This document shows positions 13,641-21,817 of a stretch of 32,143 nucleotides of DNA, one piece after another. This DNA is from Ignavibacteria bacterium RIFCSPLOWO2_12_FULL_56_21. Lineage in GTDB: Bacteria; Bacteroidota; Ignavibacteria; UBA10030. Both the position numbers and the translations under genes were made by a program. Within the stretch, counting starts at the first letter, position 1, and each line of letters begins with the position of its first letter. The notes below the pieces were generated by a model. It made no database searches. It was not told the origin of the DNA and saw only the letters and a program-made list of their open reading frames with translations. The stretch is from positions 1 to 32,143 of the forward strand of contig MHAK01000050.1 in NCBI GenBank assembly GCA_001802945.1, read 5' to 3'.

Positions 13641-16295
13641 ATGAACCGTTCACTCCGCGTCCTCGTGCTGATGGTATCTGCTGTATGCGCCGCAACCGCA
13701 CAGACATTGGAGATCCACACGATCAACGTCGGCTGGGGAAATTCCGCCTTCGTCAAAGGTCCGAATGGGACGACGATTCTCATCGAGGCGGGAAACACGG
13801 GGAAAGGAACGAACGAGGTGGTCCCCTATCTGCAATCGATCGGTCTTGCGCCATCGGCTGGGTTCGACTACACCATCGCTGGACATCAGCATTGCGATCA
13901 CATCGGCGGACTCGACGAGGTCATCAATGCCGGTTACGATGTCCGCATCCGGAATTACTATAACGGCTCCTCCTACAGCTCAACGTGCGTCACACAATGG
14001 AACACCACCGCCGCGGCCACAACAGCCGGCGCGCTTGTGGTCATGACCGTCGGCACAACGATCGACCTCGGCAACGGCGCTCTGCTTACCTGTATTGCCA
14101 GCAATGGATCGATCTTGGGAGGAGGCAATGTGGCGGTGTCGGACGAGAACGACCGGTCGCTCGCGGTCCTCATCAAGTACGGAGAGTTCGATTACCTTTG
14201 GTCGAGCGATCTCGGCGGTGGATCGGACGACGGATCATGCACGGGCCGCAGCACGAATCAGGTGAATGTCGAAACCTCCGTCATCAATGCCATTTCGCCG
14301 GGAGGTGCACGTCCGCTTATCTCCGACGGCGGCATTGACGTCCTGGCCGTTAATCACCATGGAAGTGAGAGCAGCACAAACAAAGACTGGTTCAACAAGT
14401 CGCGGCCGGCTCTTGCCATCGTTTCCACGGGGGCCGGACAATCATCCGGCTGGGATCTTCCGCGCATCGACGTGGTTGAGCACGTTCTTCTCGCGCAAGC
14501 GACCGCCTGCATCACGGCTCCTCCGACGCTTGTTCTGCAGACGGAAGAAGGGGCGCCCACCGGCTCATTGACGTCATTCGCGGGATATTGCTCGGGCGAC
14601 ATTGTCGTCACGACGACCGGCACCGGGACGTTCAATGTGTCGGCCGACGGCGCTGTGACACAGGGACCCGATGAACGAACTGCGGCCGGATTGCCGCTCT
14701 CACTTGCGCTGGATGACGCAGGAGGAGGTGGCGATATCACGCCTCCGGTCATTTCCAACATTCAGGCCACGAACATTTCCACCACCGGCGCTACGATCAC
14801 CTGGACGACCGATGAACCGGCAACGTCTGTTGTCGATTACGGCCTGACTTCCGCGTATGGCAGCTCGCAATCGAATGCAACGCTCGTCACGAATCATAGT
14901 GTCAGTCTTTCCGGACTCAGCGCCTCGACGTTGTACCATTACCGGGTAACGTCTGCGGACGCAGCTTTGAACTCTGCATCTTCCAGCGATCAGAGTTTCA
15001 CGACAACTACCGGCGGCGGGGGCGGGACTGCTCACCTCGTGATCAGCGAAGTGTTGTATGATACGCCGGGCACGGATGCCGTGGAAGAATGGGTGGAGAT
15101 CTACAACCAGACGACCTCGACTATCGACGTGAGCGGATGGACGCTTACCGATAACAACGGCACGGGAACTTCCTACGCGTTTCCCGCCGGTACGACGATC
15201 CTTCCCGGAACCTACTTGACGGTTGCGGCTGATGCAGCCGGTTTCCAGGCGCTGTATGGGCGAAATGCCGATGTGTATGGCGCCATTCCAGCCCTGAATA
15301 ACGACGGCGAAACGCTCCTTCTGAAGAATGGGACGGTTATCGTCGATGCGGTGGCCTGGGAAGGTGGAGCGACTGCCGGACTTCCGGCCGGCTGGGGAAG
15401 CACAACATTACCGACTGCGCCGACCGGAAGCACGGTGGTCCGGACAGACGCGACAACCGACAGCGACTCGTATGCGGATTGGGGAACAGCGGCCAACAAC
15501 GGAAATCCGCAGACCCAAACGCTCGTGTCCGAGTATGCGCCGGCAAGCATGACGATCTCCACCGGAATCGCCGGCTCGGGCAATTACACGAATTTGGCGA
15601 CTGACAATGCTTCGTATGCGACGATCAATTCCACGACAAGCGGCACGCGGACGACGGATTGGTACGCCACCGTTACAATAGCGGAGGCACCAGCCAGCGT
15701 CACCGGACTCACGATCGTCTACAACGGCAAGCAGAGCCGCTCGGGTGTTCTGCAAAAGACGTATCTCTTCAACTATTCGTCCGGGGCCTGGAATCAGGTG
15801 GATTCAAGAAACGTCAGCACGACCGATGTGACCGTGACCTATTCCCCCGCCGTCCCGACGGAGTACGTCTCCGTGACAGGTCTTATTCGGGTTCGTGTAC
15901 TTTCCACATACAACAACAGGAATTTTACGACAAGCGCGGACTACGTGCATTACACGGTTGTCACCAGCGCCGGCGGCGCGGCGAGTACCAATGATGAGGG
16001 ATTTGCTCCGCTGCTGAAGTCGGAAGTCCCTGTCGGCTATGAACTCGGCCAGAATTATCCCAACCCGTTCAATCCGACGACCATCATACCTTTTCGATTG
16101 CGTCAGACGGAGCATGTTACCCTCAGGGTGTTCGACATGCTGGGACACGAGGTAATGGAGCTTGTGAATGACGTTGTCGCGGCGGGGTCTCATTCGATAG
16201 CGTTCAATGCGGCCCAACTCTCCAGCGGAACGTATGTGTATCACTTGGCGACTCCGACGTTCAATGCATCAAGGAGACTTACGCTGATTAAATGA
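13641..16295 (+). CDS. Secreted metallo-beta-lactamase-fold hydrolase with FN3, lamin-tail and T9SS domains
   Basis: This is an 884-residue secreted protein. Residues 1-20 are a signal peptide. Residues ~22-310 form a ComEC/Rec2-like metallo-beta-lactamase domain with H82-x-H84-x-D86-H87 (HQHCDH), LWSSDLGGG and NHHGSE, so the zinc ligands are present. Residues ~365-456 are an FN3-like domain of the purple-acid-phosphatase type (ITWTTDEPATSVVDYG). Residues ~463-587 are a lamin-tail domain (VISEVLYDTPG, EEWVEIYNQT, DVSGWTLTDNNG). A ~190-residue Thr/Ser-rich module follows, and residues ~797-884 are the T9SS sorting domain (NYPNPFNPTTIIPF). Related domain sets occur in extracellular nucleases, so DNA or a phosphodiester is a plausible substrate. 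AAGAGG lies before the start. The 250 bp upstream hold no clear promoter. Confidence 0.9.
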   Translation: MNRSLRVLVLMVSAVCAATAQTLEIHTINVGWGNSAFVKGPNGTTILIEAGNTGKGTNEVVPYLQSIGLAPSAGFDYTIAGHQHCDHIGGLDEVINAGYDVRIRNYYNGSSYSSTCVTQWNTTAAATTAGALVVMTVGTTIDLGNGALLTCIASNGSILGGGNVAVSDENDRSLAVLIKYGEFDYLWSSDLGGGSDDGSCTGRSTNQVNVETSVINAISPGGARPLISDGGIDVLAVNHHGSESSTNKDWFNKSRPALAIVSTGAGQSSGWDLPRIDVVEHVLLAQATACITAPPTLVLQTEEGAPTGSLTSFAGYCSGDIVVTTTGTGTFNVSADGAVTQGPDERTAAGLPLSLALDDAGGGGDITPPVISNIQATNISTTGATITWTTDEPATSVVDYGLTSAYGSSQSNATLVTNHSVSLSGLSASTLYHYRVTSADAALNSASSSDQSFTTTTGGGGGTAHLVISEVLYDTPGTDAVEEWVEIYNQTTSTIDVSGWTLTDNNGTGTSYAFPAGTTILPGTYLTVAADAAGFQALYGRNADVYGAIPALNNDGETLLLKNGTVIVDAVAWEGGATAGLPAGWGSTTLPTAPTGSTVVRTDATTDSDSYADWGTAANNGNPQTQTLVSEYAPASMTISTGIAGSGNYTNLATDNASYATINSTTSGTRTTDWYATVTIAEAPASVTGLTIVYNGKQSRSGVLQKTYLFNYSSGAWNQVDSRNVSTTDVTVTYSPAVPTEYVSVTGLIRVRVLSTYNNRNFTTSADYVHYTVVTSAGGAASTNDEGFAPLLKSEVPVGYELGQNYPNPFNPTTIIPFRLRQTEHVTLRVFDMLGHEVMELVNDVVAAGSHSIAFNAAQLSSGTYVYHLATPTFNASRRLTLIK

Positions 16296-16337
16296 AGAAC
16301 TTGTGTTGGAAAATTGGTGCGGTGGGAATGAGGAGCG

Positions 16338-16361
16338 TGGAATAGTGGAATAATGGAATTG
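16338..16361 (+). repeat. Octamer tandem repeat TGGAATAN (3 units)
   Basis: TGGAATAG, TGGAATAA and TGGAATTG follow each other directly with an 8-base period in the gap after the metallo-hydrolase gene, just ahead of its terminator. They are transcribed with that gene but outside its coding frame. Function is unknown. Confidence 0.5.
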
Positions 16362-16379
16362 TTGTATCTGTGATGCGAG

Positions 16380-16412
16380 GCCCCGGAGATGATCCGGGGC
16401 TTCGTGTTTGTA
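16380..16412 (+). terminator. Rho-independent terminator after the metallo-hydrolase gene
   Basis: GCCCCGGA (16380-16387) and TCCGGGGC (16393-16400) are perfect 8-bp arms around a 5-base loop. TTCGTGTTTGT follows. The T run is broken, but the stem is very strong. Confidence 0.75.
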
Positions 16413-16529
16413 CTCTCTTTCCGAAAATGGTAACAAGCGCCATGTCGAGACCAAGAATCACACCTGGTTCCACTTTCTTCCCACGCCCGTTTCCCGTATG
16501 TTGAATTGGCATTGCCCCGGGGTTAACGC

Positions 16530-18293
16530 ATGAGCACTCTTCCGCACCTGAAGACATACCTCTGCCTCGCAGTCGCGTTCCTGTTTCAGTCCCTTTTCTC
16601 CCAGGATCACTCCGAGAGCCCCATCCCGAGCCCCTTTTCAAATGTCGTCGGAGCTGAAACATTTCCGGCGCCGGATGGCTCGATCTTCGTCATCGGACTT
16701 GCAGAGACTCTTCGTAACGTCACTTCGTATTCGACCAGTTTTGAGTCCCGACTGTTCATGGTTGCATACGACCCCTTCGGACAGTTCGGCAGCATCGTTG
16801 CACTCGACAGCGGAGCCAGAGGAGAAGAGTATTTTGCTTCATCGTTCGAAGACAAATTCCGCGTCTCGTGTGCACACAATCATTCGGGAAGCACGACCAT
16901 CGTCTGGAAGAAGCAGCGCAGAATTTCGAGCGATATCGTGTTCCCACGCGTTCTGCAGCAACCGCAGGTGTCGATCGCATTCAACGCGTACGATGCTGTG
17001 CGCATCGTCTCCACGACTCCGCTATCCAATAACCCCCATGTCACCGCTGATTCCGCCGGCGATTTCCACGTTGTCTGGGAATCGGTGGCGCCGCTCCATC
17101 CGATCGGCACTGATTGGATTCCGTATGGTCCGGATTCAAATTATTACTTCGAGACTTCAGCGATCATGTATAGGATGATCCACGCTGATGGCCAGTCGGA
17201 TTCGGTCATCGAATTGGGCAAGGGCTTCCGGCCTCACATTCATGCCGATGCCGCCGGAACAGTGTCTGTCACATGGCTGCGAGCGGATTCTTCCAATGCT
17301 CCTGTTTTCCAACTTGCGATCCGAAAAGTAGCCGCAGGAATCTGGGGGCCGACAACGATCATTGTTGACTCGGTGCAATGCTTACAGGAATCCGGCATCA
17401 ATTCATTGCCCCCGGAGTACAGAAGTTTTGTCGACGACTCGGCGAATATGTTCGCCGCATGGACCGATGTACTTCCGTACTCCGACAGCCGTATCGCCGT
17501 GGCCAAATATTCTCCCGACGCTGACGTACAGATCGATTCACTCTTCGTTCCAAACACGCTCGGCCAAGCGGTTGACATCGTCGTCGACCGCTACGGCATT
17601 GCATTCGCTCTTTGGAATACGTGGGATAACGCATCGGAATGGACGATGCATTATTCCCGGAGCGAGCCCGGGCGAAAGCTGTTTTCCGAGGTGAGGGATT
17701 TTCATTCCCCGAAGGGGGCCGCGATGGGCATGACGATCGTGCTGAATTCCCAGGGGACTCCGAATTGTGTGTTCGACGATGGCATAGACGGCATTGGATA
17801 TCTTCGAAATCTGGATGCTGGAAAGGATTCCGTCATTCGCGTGAGCCCCGGCTCGTCCTTGTATAACGGCATTTCTCATTGGAATTTTGACTCTCCCGAA
17901 ACTCCGGGCATGCGCGCATCCATCGATGTGAACGACCGGGTGGTTCTCGCACTGGACGGAACGACAAGCCGGCTGGCGATCTTCAGCAATGCATTGACCG
18001 AAGTCGCTTCGCCTCCCGCTGATATTCCCCTTTCCGCGCACCTCTTGCCGAATTACCCTAATCCGTTCAATCCGACGACTGTGATCCACTACGTCATTCC
18101 CGAACAATCATTCGTCACCGTCACTGTCGTTGATATCCTTGGAAGAACCGTGAGAATCCTGGTCGACCGTGTGATGCCCGCAGGGACGCATCGTACAGAG
18201 TTCGACGGCAATGGGCTTGCCAGCGGTGTGTATCTGTACCGACTTTCCACCGGTCGGTTCTCCACCACACGAACCATGCTTCTATTGAAATAA
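16530..18293 (+). CDS. T9SS cargo protein of unknown function, propeller-like
   Basis: This 587-residue protein has an N-terminal signal stretch (YLCLAVAFLFQSLFS) and a C-terminal T9SS sorting domain (residues ~496-587, LPNYPNPFNPTTVIHYVI, then FVTVTVVDILGRTVRILVD and ASGVYLYRLSTG). The middle has repeated beta-rich segments with Trp at similar places (SAGDFHVVWESVAP, AAGTVSVTWLRADS, DSANMFAAWTDVLP, RYGIAFALWNTWD). These suggest a beta-propeller of roughly 60-residue blades. No catalytic motif was recognised. It should be exported by Sec and then carried to the cell surface by T9SS. Only 15 bases separate it from the alpha-mannosidase gene, so the two probably share a transcript. Confidence 0.88.
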   Translation: MSTLPHLKTYLCLAVAFLFQSLFSQDHSESPIPSPFSNVVGAETFPAPDGSIFVIGLAETLRNVTSYSTSFESRLFMVAYDPFGQFGSIVALDSGARGEEYFASSFEDKFRVSCAHNHSGSTTIVWKKQRRISSDIVFPRVLQQPQVSIAFNAYDAVRIVSTTPLSNNPHVTADSAGDFHVVWESVAPLHPIGTDWIPYGPDSNYYFETSAIMYRMIHADGQSDSVIELGKGFRPHIHADAAGTVSVTWLRADSSNAPVFQLAIRKVAAGIWGPTTIIVDSVQCLQESGINSLPPEYRSFVDDSANMFAAWTDVLPYSDSRIAVAKYSPDADVQIDSLFVPNTLGQAVDIVVDRYGIAFALWNTWDNASEWTMHYSRSEPGRKLFSEVRDFHSPKGAAMGMTIVLNSQGTPNCVFDDGIDGIGYLRNLDAGKDSVIRVSPGSSLYNGISHWNFDSPETPGMRASIDVNDRVVLALDGTTSRLAIFSNALTEVASPPADIPLSAHLLPNYPNPFNPTTVIHYVIPEQSFVTVTVVDILGRTVRILVDRVMPAGTHRTEFDGNGLASGVYLYRLSTGRFSTTRTMLLLK

Positions 18294-18308
18294 TCTCTAG
18301 TTATCCAC

Positions 18309-21300
18309 ATGAAACTCCTCATTTTCTTCCTGCTTCCAGTCGCTCTCTACGCCCAATCACCTGTACGGCGCCTCGTTTCCGTTCTCGACTCCATCACCGT
18401 CACGTCATTCAACGATTGGCGCATCAGCCCGGACCTCAGGACGTACCGCCCCGCCGGCGATCCTCGTCAGCCGGAGTTCGACGATTCCGGCTGGGACATT
18501 CTGAAGATCGACCAGAGCGTGTATCCCGACTCGTGCTGGATCCGGAAAGAGATCGCCCTGCCCGCAAAAATTCTCGGCCGGCCGGTCAGCGGTTCGGTCC
18601 GGTTTGTGGTCTCGGTCGACGATTACGGCTCCCTCTGGGTGAACGGATCATCACTCGGCCATTTCCCGTGGGACGGCGACTTTGAGCTCACGCCGAGCGG
18701 CCAGCCGGGACAGCGCTTCGTCCTCGCCATCAGAGCGATCAATACCGGCGGACCCCTGCGCCTCTTGCGAGCCGAGGTCCGGACTTCCACGACGGAATCG
18801 ATCCGACAGGCAGCCGACGATTTGATTCTTTCCCTTCGCGTCGGCGAAAAGCTGCTCTCCTTCGACACATACCAGACCAACGCGACGCGGAAGGTCGATC
18901 CTGGCGTCGATAAGTCGACTATCCCCGCCTCGGATCGGAGACGCTTGAACGACGTGTTGCAGTCCTCCACAAGCCTCATCGACGTGGGTTCGCTCACCGA
19001 CGGACCGGAATCAGCTTTTGCAGCCTCCATCGAGAGATGGAAAGAGGCCGTCAAGCCGGTCTCCGACTTTGCGAAGCAATTCTCCCTTCAGTTCTCTTCG
19101 AACGCCCATATCGACGCCGCATGGCTCTGGCGGTCTGTCGAAACGATCGAGGTCTGCAACAACACGTTTCGTTCTGCCAACAACATTCTGGATGCCCGCC
19201 CTGATGCTACCTATTCGCAAAGCGCCGCCGCATATTATGATTGGATGGAGCGACTCTACCCTGAAACTTTCGAGAAGATCCGGAAGCGCGTGAAAGAAGG
19301 ACGTTGGGAGATCACGGGGGGCATGTGGGTCGAGCCCGACTGCAATCTGCCGAGCGGCGACTCGTGGGCGCGCCATCTGTTGTATGCTAAACGCTATTTC
19401 AAGGAGAAATTCGGCGTCGACGTGAAGATCGGCTGGAATCCCGATTCGTTCGGCTATAACGGCAACATGCCGATGATCTACCAACAAGCCGGCGTCGATG
19501 TTTTCATCACCCAAAAGATCGGCTGGAACGACACGAATGTATTCCCCCATCGGATCTTCTGGTGGGAATCCCCGGACGGGTCGAGGATTCTCTCCCTCTT
19601 CCCGTTCGATTACGTGAACGACATTGGACAGCCGCATGGTCTCGTCGATTGGCTGCGGCAATTCGAGGCGAACACGGGATTTCGCAAGCTCATCGTTCTG
19701 TTCGGAATCGGCAACCATGGGGGCGGACCGACCGTCGAAATGATGAAGCGTATCGACCGGCTGAAGACACTCGCCATCTATCCGACGGTCGAATTCGGCA
19801 CTTCGGGGTCGTATGTTTCCTGGCTACGCAAACAGGATCTCACAACTCTACCCGTTTGGAAGGACGAACTGTATCTCGAATATCATCAAGGGACATTTAC
19901 AACGCAGGCGGCGATGAAAAAGGAGAATCGGGAGAACGAGACTCTTTTGACATCCGCCGAAACGTTCGGCAGCATTGCGGGTTTCTACGGCCGACCGTAC
20001 CCGGCAGACGCTCTTCGGACGGCCTGGAGAACGGTCCTCTTCAATCAATTCCACGATATCCTGCCCGGTTCAGGTATTCGGGAGGTTTACATCGACGCAG
20101 CTGCTGAGAACGCCGGGGCTCGTGCAACGGCAGAGTGGGAGTTGAACGGGGCGTTCGAGCATCTTGCTTCACGCATCAATACAGCCACTCTTCCCGCGGG
20201 GAATCCGGTGGTATTATTCAATACGCTCGCATGGAATCGCAATGAAATCGCCTGTGTGCAACTCCCTACCGGCGATACTGCATCATACGCGGTCTTCACT
20301 TCCGACGGACGGGAGGTTCCATCGCAGTTCATCCGGCGCGACCGGCTGCACGCGGAGATCATATTCCCGGCGGAGGTTCCTTCCCTCGGCCATGCCACGT
20401 ACCTTCTCCGCAAAGGTTCCTTCATAAGCGACCGATCGCGCGTATCAGTGTCGTCAAGCGGATTGGAGAATGAGAGATTCCGGCTTGTCATAGACCCGTC
20501 CACTGGCTGGGTGAGCAGTATTTTCGACAAGCAGGCCAAACGAGAGATCCTTGCGGGACCTGCGAATGAACTGCAGGTTCTCGAGGATAAGCCGAGAGCG
20601 TGGGATGCATGGAACATCGGGCTGACCGGCGTGAAGTATCCTGTGAAATTCCGGAAAATGGAGGTAGTGGAACGGGGACCGCTGAGGGCAACACTACGAT
20701 TGCACTACACGTACTTGAAGCCGGGCGTGAAAAAAGAGTTTCCGACAGAAGATTTCCCGAGCACATTCTTCACGCAGGATATAACGCTGAACAGCGGTAT
20801 TGATCGAATCGATTTTACGACCGTCGTCGACTGGTGGGAGGAAAAGACGATGCTGAAGGTGGCATTCCCTGTGGCCGTGGACGATTCGGCGGCGACGTAT
20901 GAGATTCCGTACGGAACTATCCGGCGTTCAACGAGGAATGAAAACTCCTTCGAGAAAGCGCAGATCGAAGTGCCCTCGCATCGTTGGGCCGACCTTTCCG
21001 ATGGGGGATATGGCGTCAGCCTGCTGAACAGGTCGAAATACGGGCATGACATCAAGGGGAACGTCATGCGGCTGTCGCTCCTTCGCTCGCCCAAGTGGCC
21101 AGACCCGACCGCCGACCGTGGAAAACACGTGATCGAATACGCCCTGTGGCCGCATTCCGGCACATGGAGTTCCGCGGGAACGGTTCGGCGAGGCTACGAA
21201 TACAACTCACCCTTGAAAGCTGTTTTCGTGGCACGTCACCGCGGGCCGGAGCCGGCTGTAAAGAGCTACATCGGACTGATCGGCAACGGGCTCATATTGA

Positions 21301-21521
21301 CGTCTGTAAAAAGGGCGGAAGAGGGAAATGCGTGGGTAGCAACGCTCTACAATACGCTCAGTGCGAACGTTAACGGAGAAATGATCCTCCCGAGGTCTCC
21401 CAAAAAGGCCGTACGATCGGATATTCTCGAATCATCAGGAGAAACTCTTCGGGTATCAGGACGGTCAGTGCGAGTGTCCGTCGGACCGCAGGGATTGGCG
21501 ATAGTGAGGCTGGAGTGGTGA
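18309..21521 (+). CDS. Exported GH38 alpha-mannosidase
   Basis: This 1070-residue protein has a signal peptide (MKLLIFFLLPVALYAQ). Residues ~35-160 are a beta-sandwich resembling a GH2-type sugar-binding domain (DDSGWDILKI, WIRKEIALP, VDDYGSLWVNGSSLG). The GH38 catalytic domain follows: NAHIDAAWLWR (near 265), EITGGMWVEPDCNLPSG, GWNPDSFGYNGNMP with the nucleophile Asp near 378, HGLVDWL, and GNHGGGP near 467. The helical middle domain and the long C-terminal beta domain (LENERFRLVIDPSTGWVSSIFDKQAKREIL) are complete. It should remove alpha-linked mannose from glycans outside the cytoplasm. The first residue after the signal region is Gln, not a lipobox Cys, so it is not a lipoprotein, and it lacks a T9SS domain. 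Confidence 0.95.
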   Translation: MKLLIFFLLPVALYAQSPVRRLVSVLDSITVTSFNDWRISPDLRTYRPAGDPRQPEFDDSGWDILKIDQSVYPDSCWIRKEIALPAKILGRPVSGSVRFVVSVDDYGSLWVNGSSLGHFPWDGDFELTPSGQPGQRFVLAIRAINTGGPLRLLRAEVRTSTTESIRQAADDLILSLRVGEKLLSFDTYQTNATRKVDPGVDKSTIPASDRRRLNDVLQSSTSLIDVGSLTDGPESAFAASIERWKEAVKPVSDFAKQFSLQFSSNAHIDAAWLWRSVETIEVCNNTFRSANNILDARPDATYSQSAAAYYDWMERLYPETFEKIRKRVKEGRWEITGGMWVEPDCNLPSGDSWARHLLYAKRYFKEKFGVDVKIGWNPDSFGYNGNMPMIYQQAGVDVFITQKIGWNDTNVFPHRIFWWESPDGSRILSLFPFDYVNDIGQPHGLVDWLRQFEANTGFRKLIVLFGIGNHGGGPTVEMMKRIDRLKTLAIYPTVEFGTSGSYVSWLRKQDLTTLPVWKDELYLEYHQGTFTTQAAMKKENRENETLLTSAETFGSIAGFYGRPYPADALRTAWRTVLFNQFHDILPGSGIREVYIDAAAENAGARATAEWELNGAFEHLASRINTATLPAGNPVVLFNTLAWNRNEIACVQLPTGDTASYAVFTSDGREVPSQFIRRDRLHAEIIFPAEVPSLGHATYLLRKGSFISDRSRVSVSSSGLENERFRLVIDPSTGWVSSIFDKQAKREILAGPANELQVLEDKPRAWDAWNIGLTGVKYPVKFRKMEVVERGPLRATLRLHYTYLKPGVKKEFPTEDFPSTFFTQDITLNSGIDRIDFTTVVDWWEEKTMLKVAFPVAVDDSAATYEIPYGTIRRSTRNENSFEKAQIEVPSHRWADLSDGGYGVSLLNRSKYGHDIKGNVMRLSLLRSPKWPDPTADRGKHVIEYALWPHSGTWSSAGTVRRGYEYNSPLKAVFVARHRGPEPAVKSYIGLIGNGLILTSVKRAEEGNAWVATLYNTLSANVNGEMILPRSPKKAVRSDILESSGETLRVSGRSVRVSVGPQGLAIVRLEW

Positions 21522-21531
21522 AGGGAGTTGG

Positions 21532-21586
21532 TTAAACGGTTAATTGGCAGTACGGGGAGAACGAGGTTGGTTGAATGGTTAATTCG
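21532..21586 (+). repeat. Two direct copies of GGTTRAAYGGTTAATT
   Basis: Sixteen-base copies lie at 21532-21547 and 21571-21586, matching at 14 positions. Each copy is itself two 8-base units. They start 11 bases after the alpha-mannosidase stop. Confidence 0.55.
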
Positions 21587-21609
21587 AGGAAGAGCTCGAT
21601 TTTGGGATG

Positions 21610-21664
21610 TTCAAATGCAAGCCCCTTCGGGCTTGAACACAACCCGAAGGGTTTCGCATTTGAA
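21610..21664. repeat. 55-base composite palindrome able to form a three-way junction
   Basis: The outer arms TTCAAATGC (21610-21618) and GCATTTGAA (21656-21664) are perfect. Inside are two local hairpins, CAAGCCC/GGGCTTG (21618-21635) and AACCC/GGGTT (21641-21653). Alternatively CCCTTCGGG (21623-21631) pairs with CCCGAAGGG (21643-21651) in one long stem. It lies between convergent genes, so a bidirectional terminator is possible, but there is no T run. Confidence 0.6.
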
Positions 21665-21768
21665 TCGAGACTGGGAATTTATTGCCGGTCGAGGCTTTCC
21701 GAAAATTCCTTCTCCGAACTCCGCACTAACTACTGGGCACTCTCTGAGCATCGCTCTTACAACCACTC

Positions 21769-21817
21769 ACGACTTGCGTCTCACATCTCACGACTTACGA
21801 CTCACAACTCACTCCTC
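21769..21817 (+). repeat. Heptamer tandem array, consensus ACGACTC (7 units)
   Basis: Seven consecutive 7-base units from 21769 fit ACGACTC with one to three changes each. Units 1 and 4 are identical (ACGACTT). The array ends exactly at the base before the stop codon of the minus-strand DUF5916 gene, so it forms the start of that gene's 3' untranslated region. Between 21665 and 21768 I see nothing else. Confidence 0.65.
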
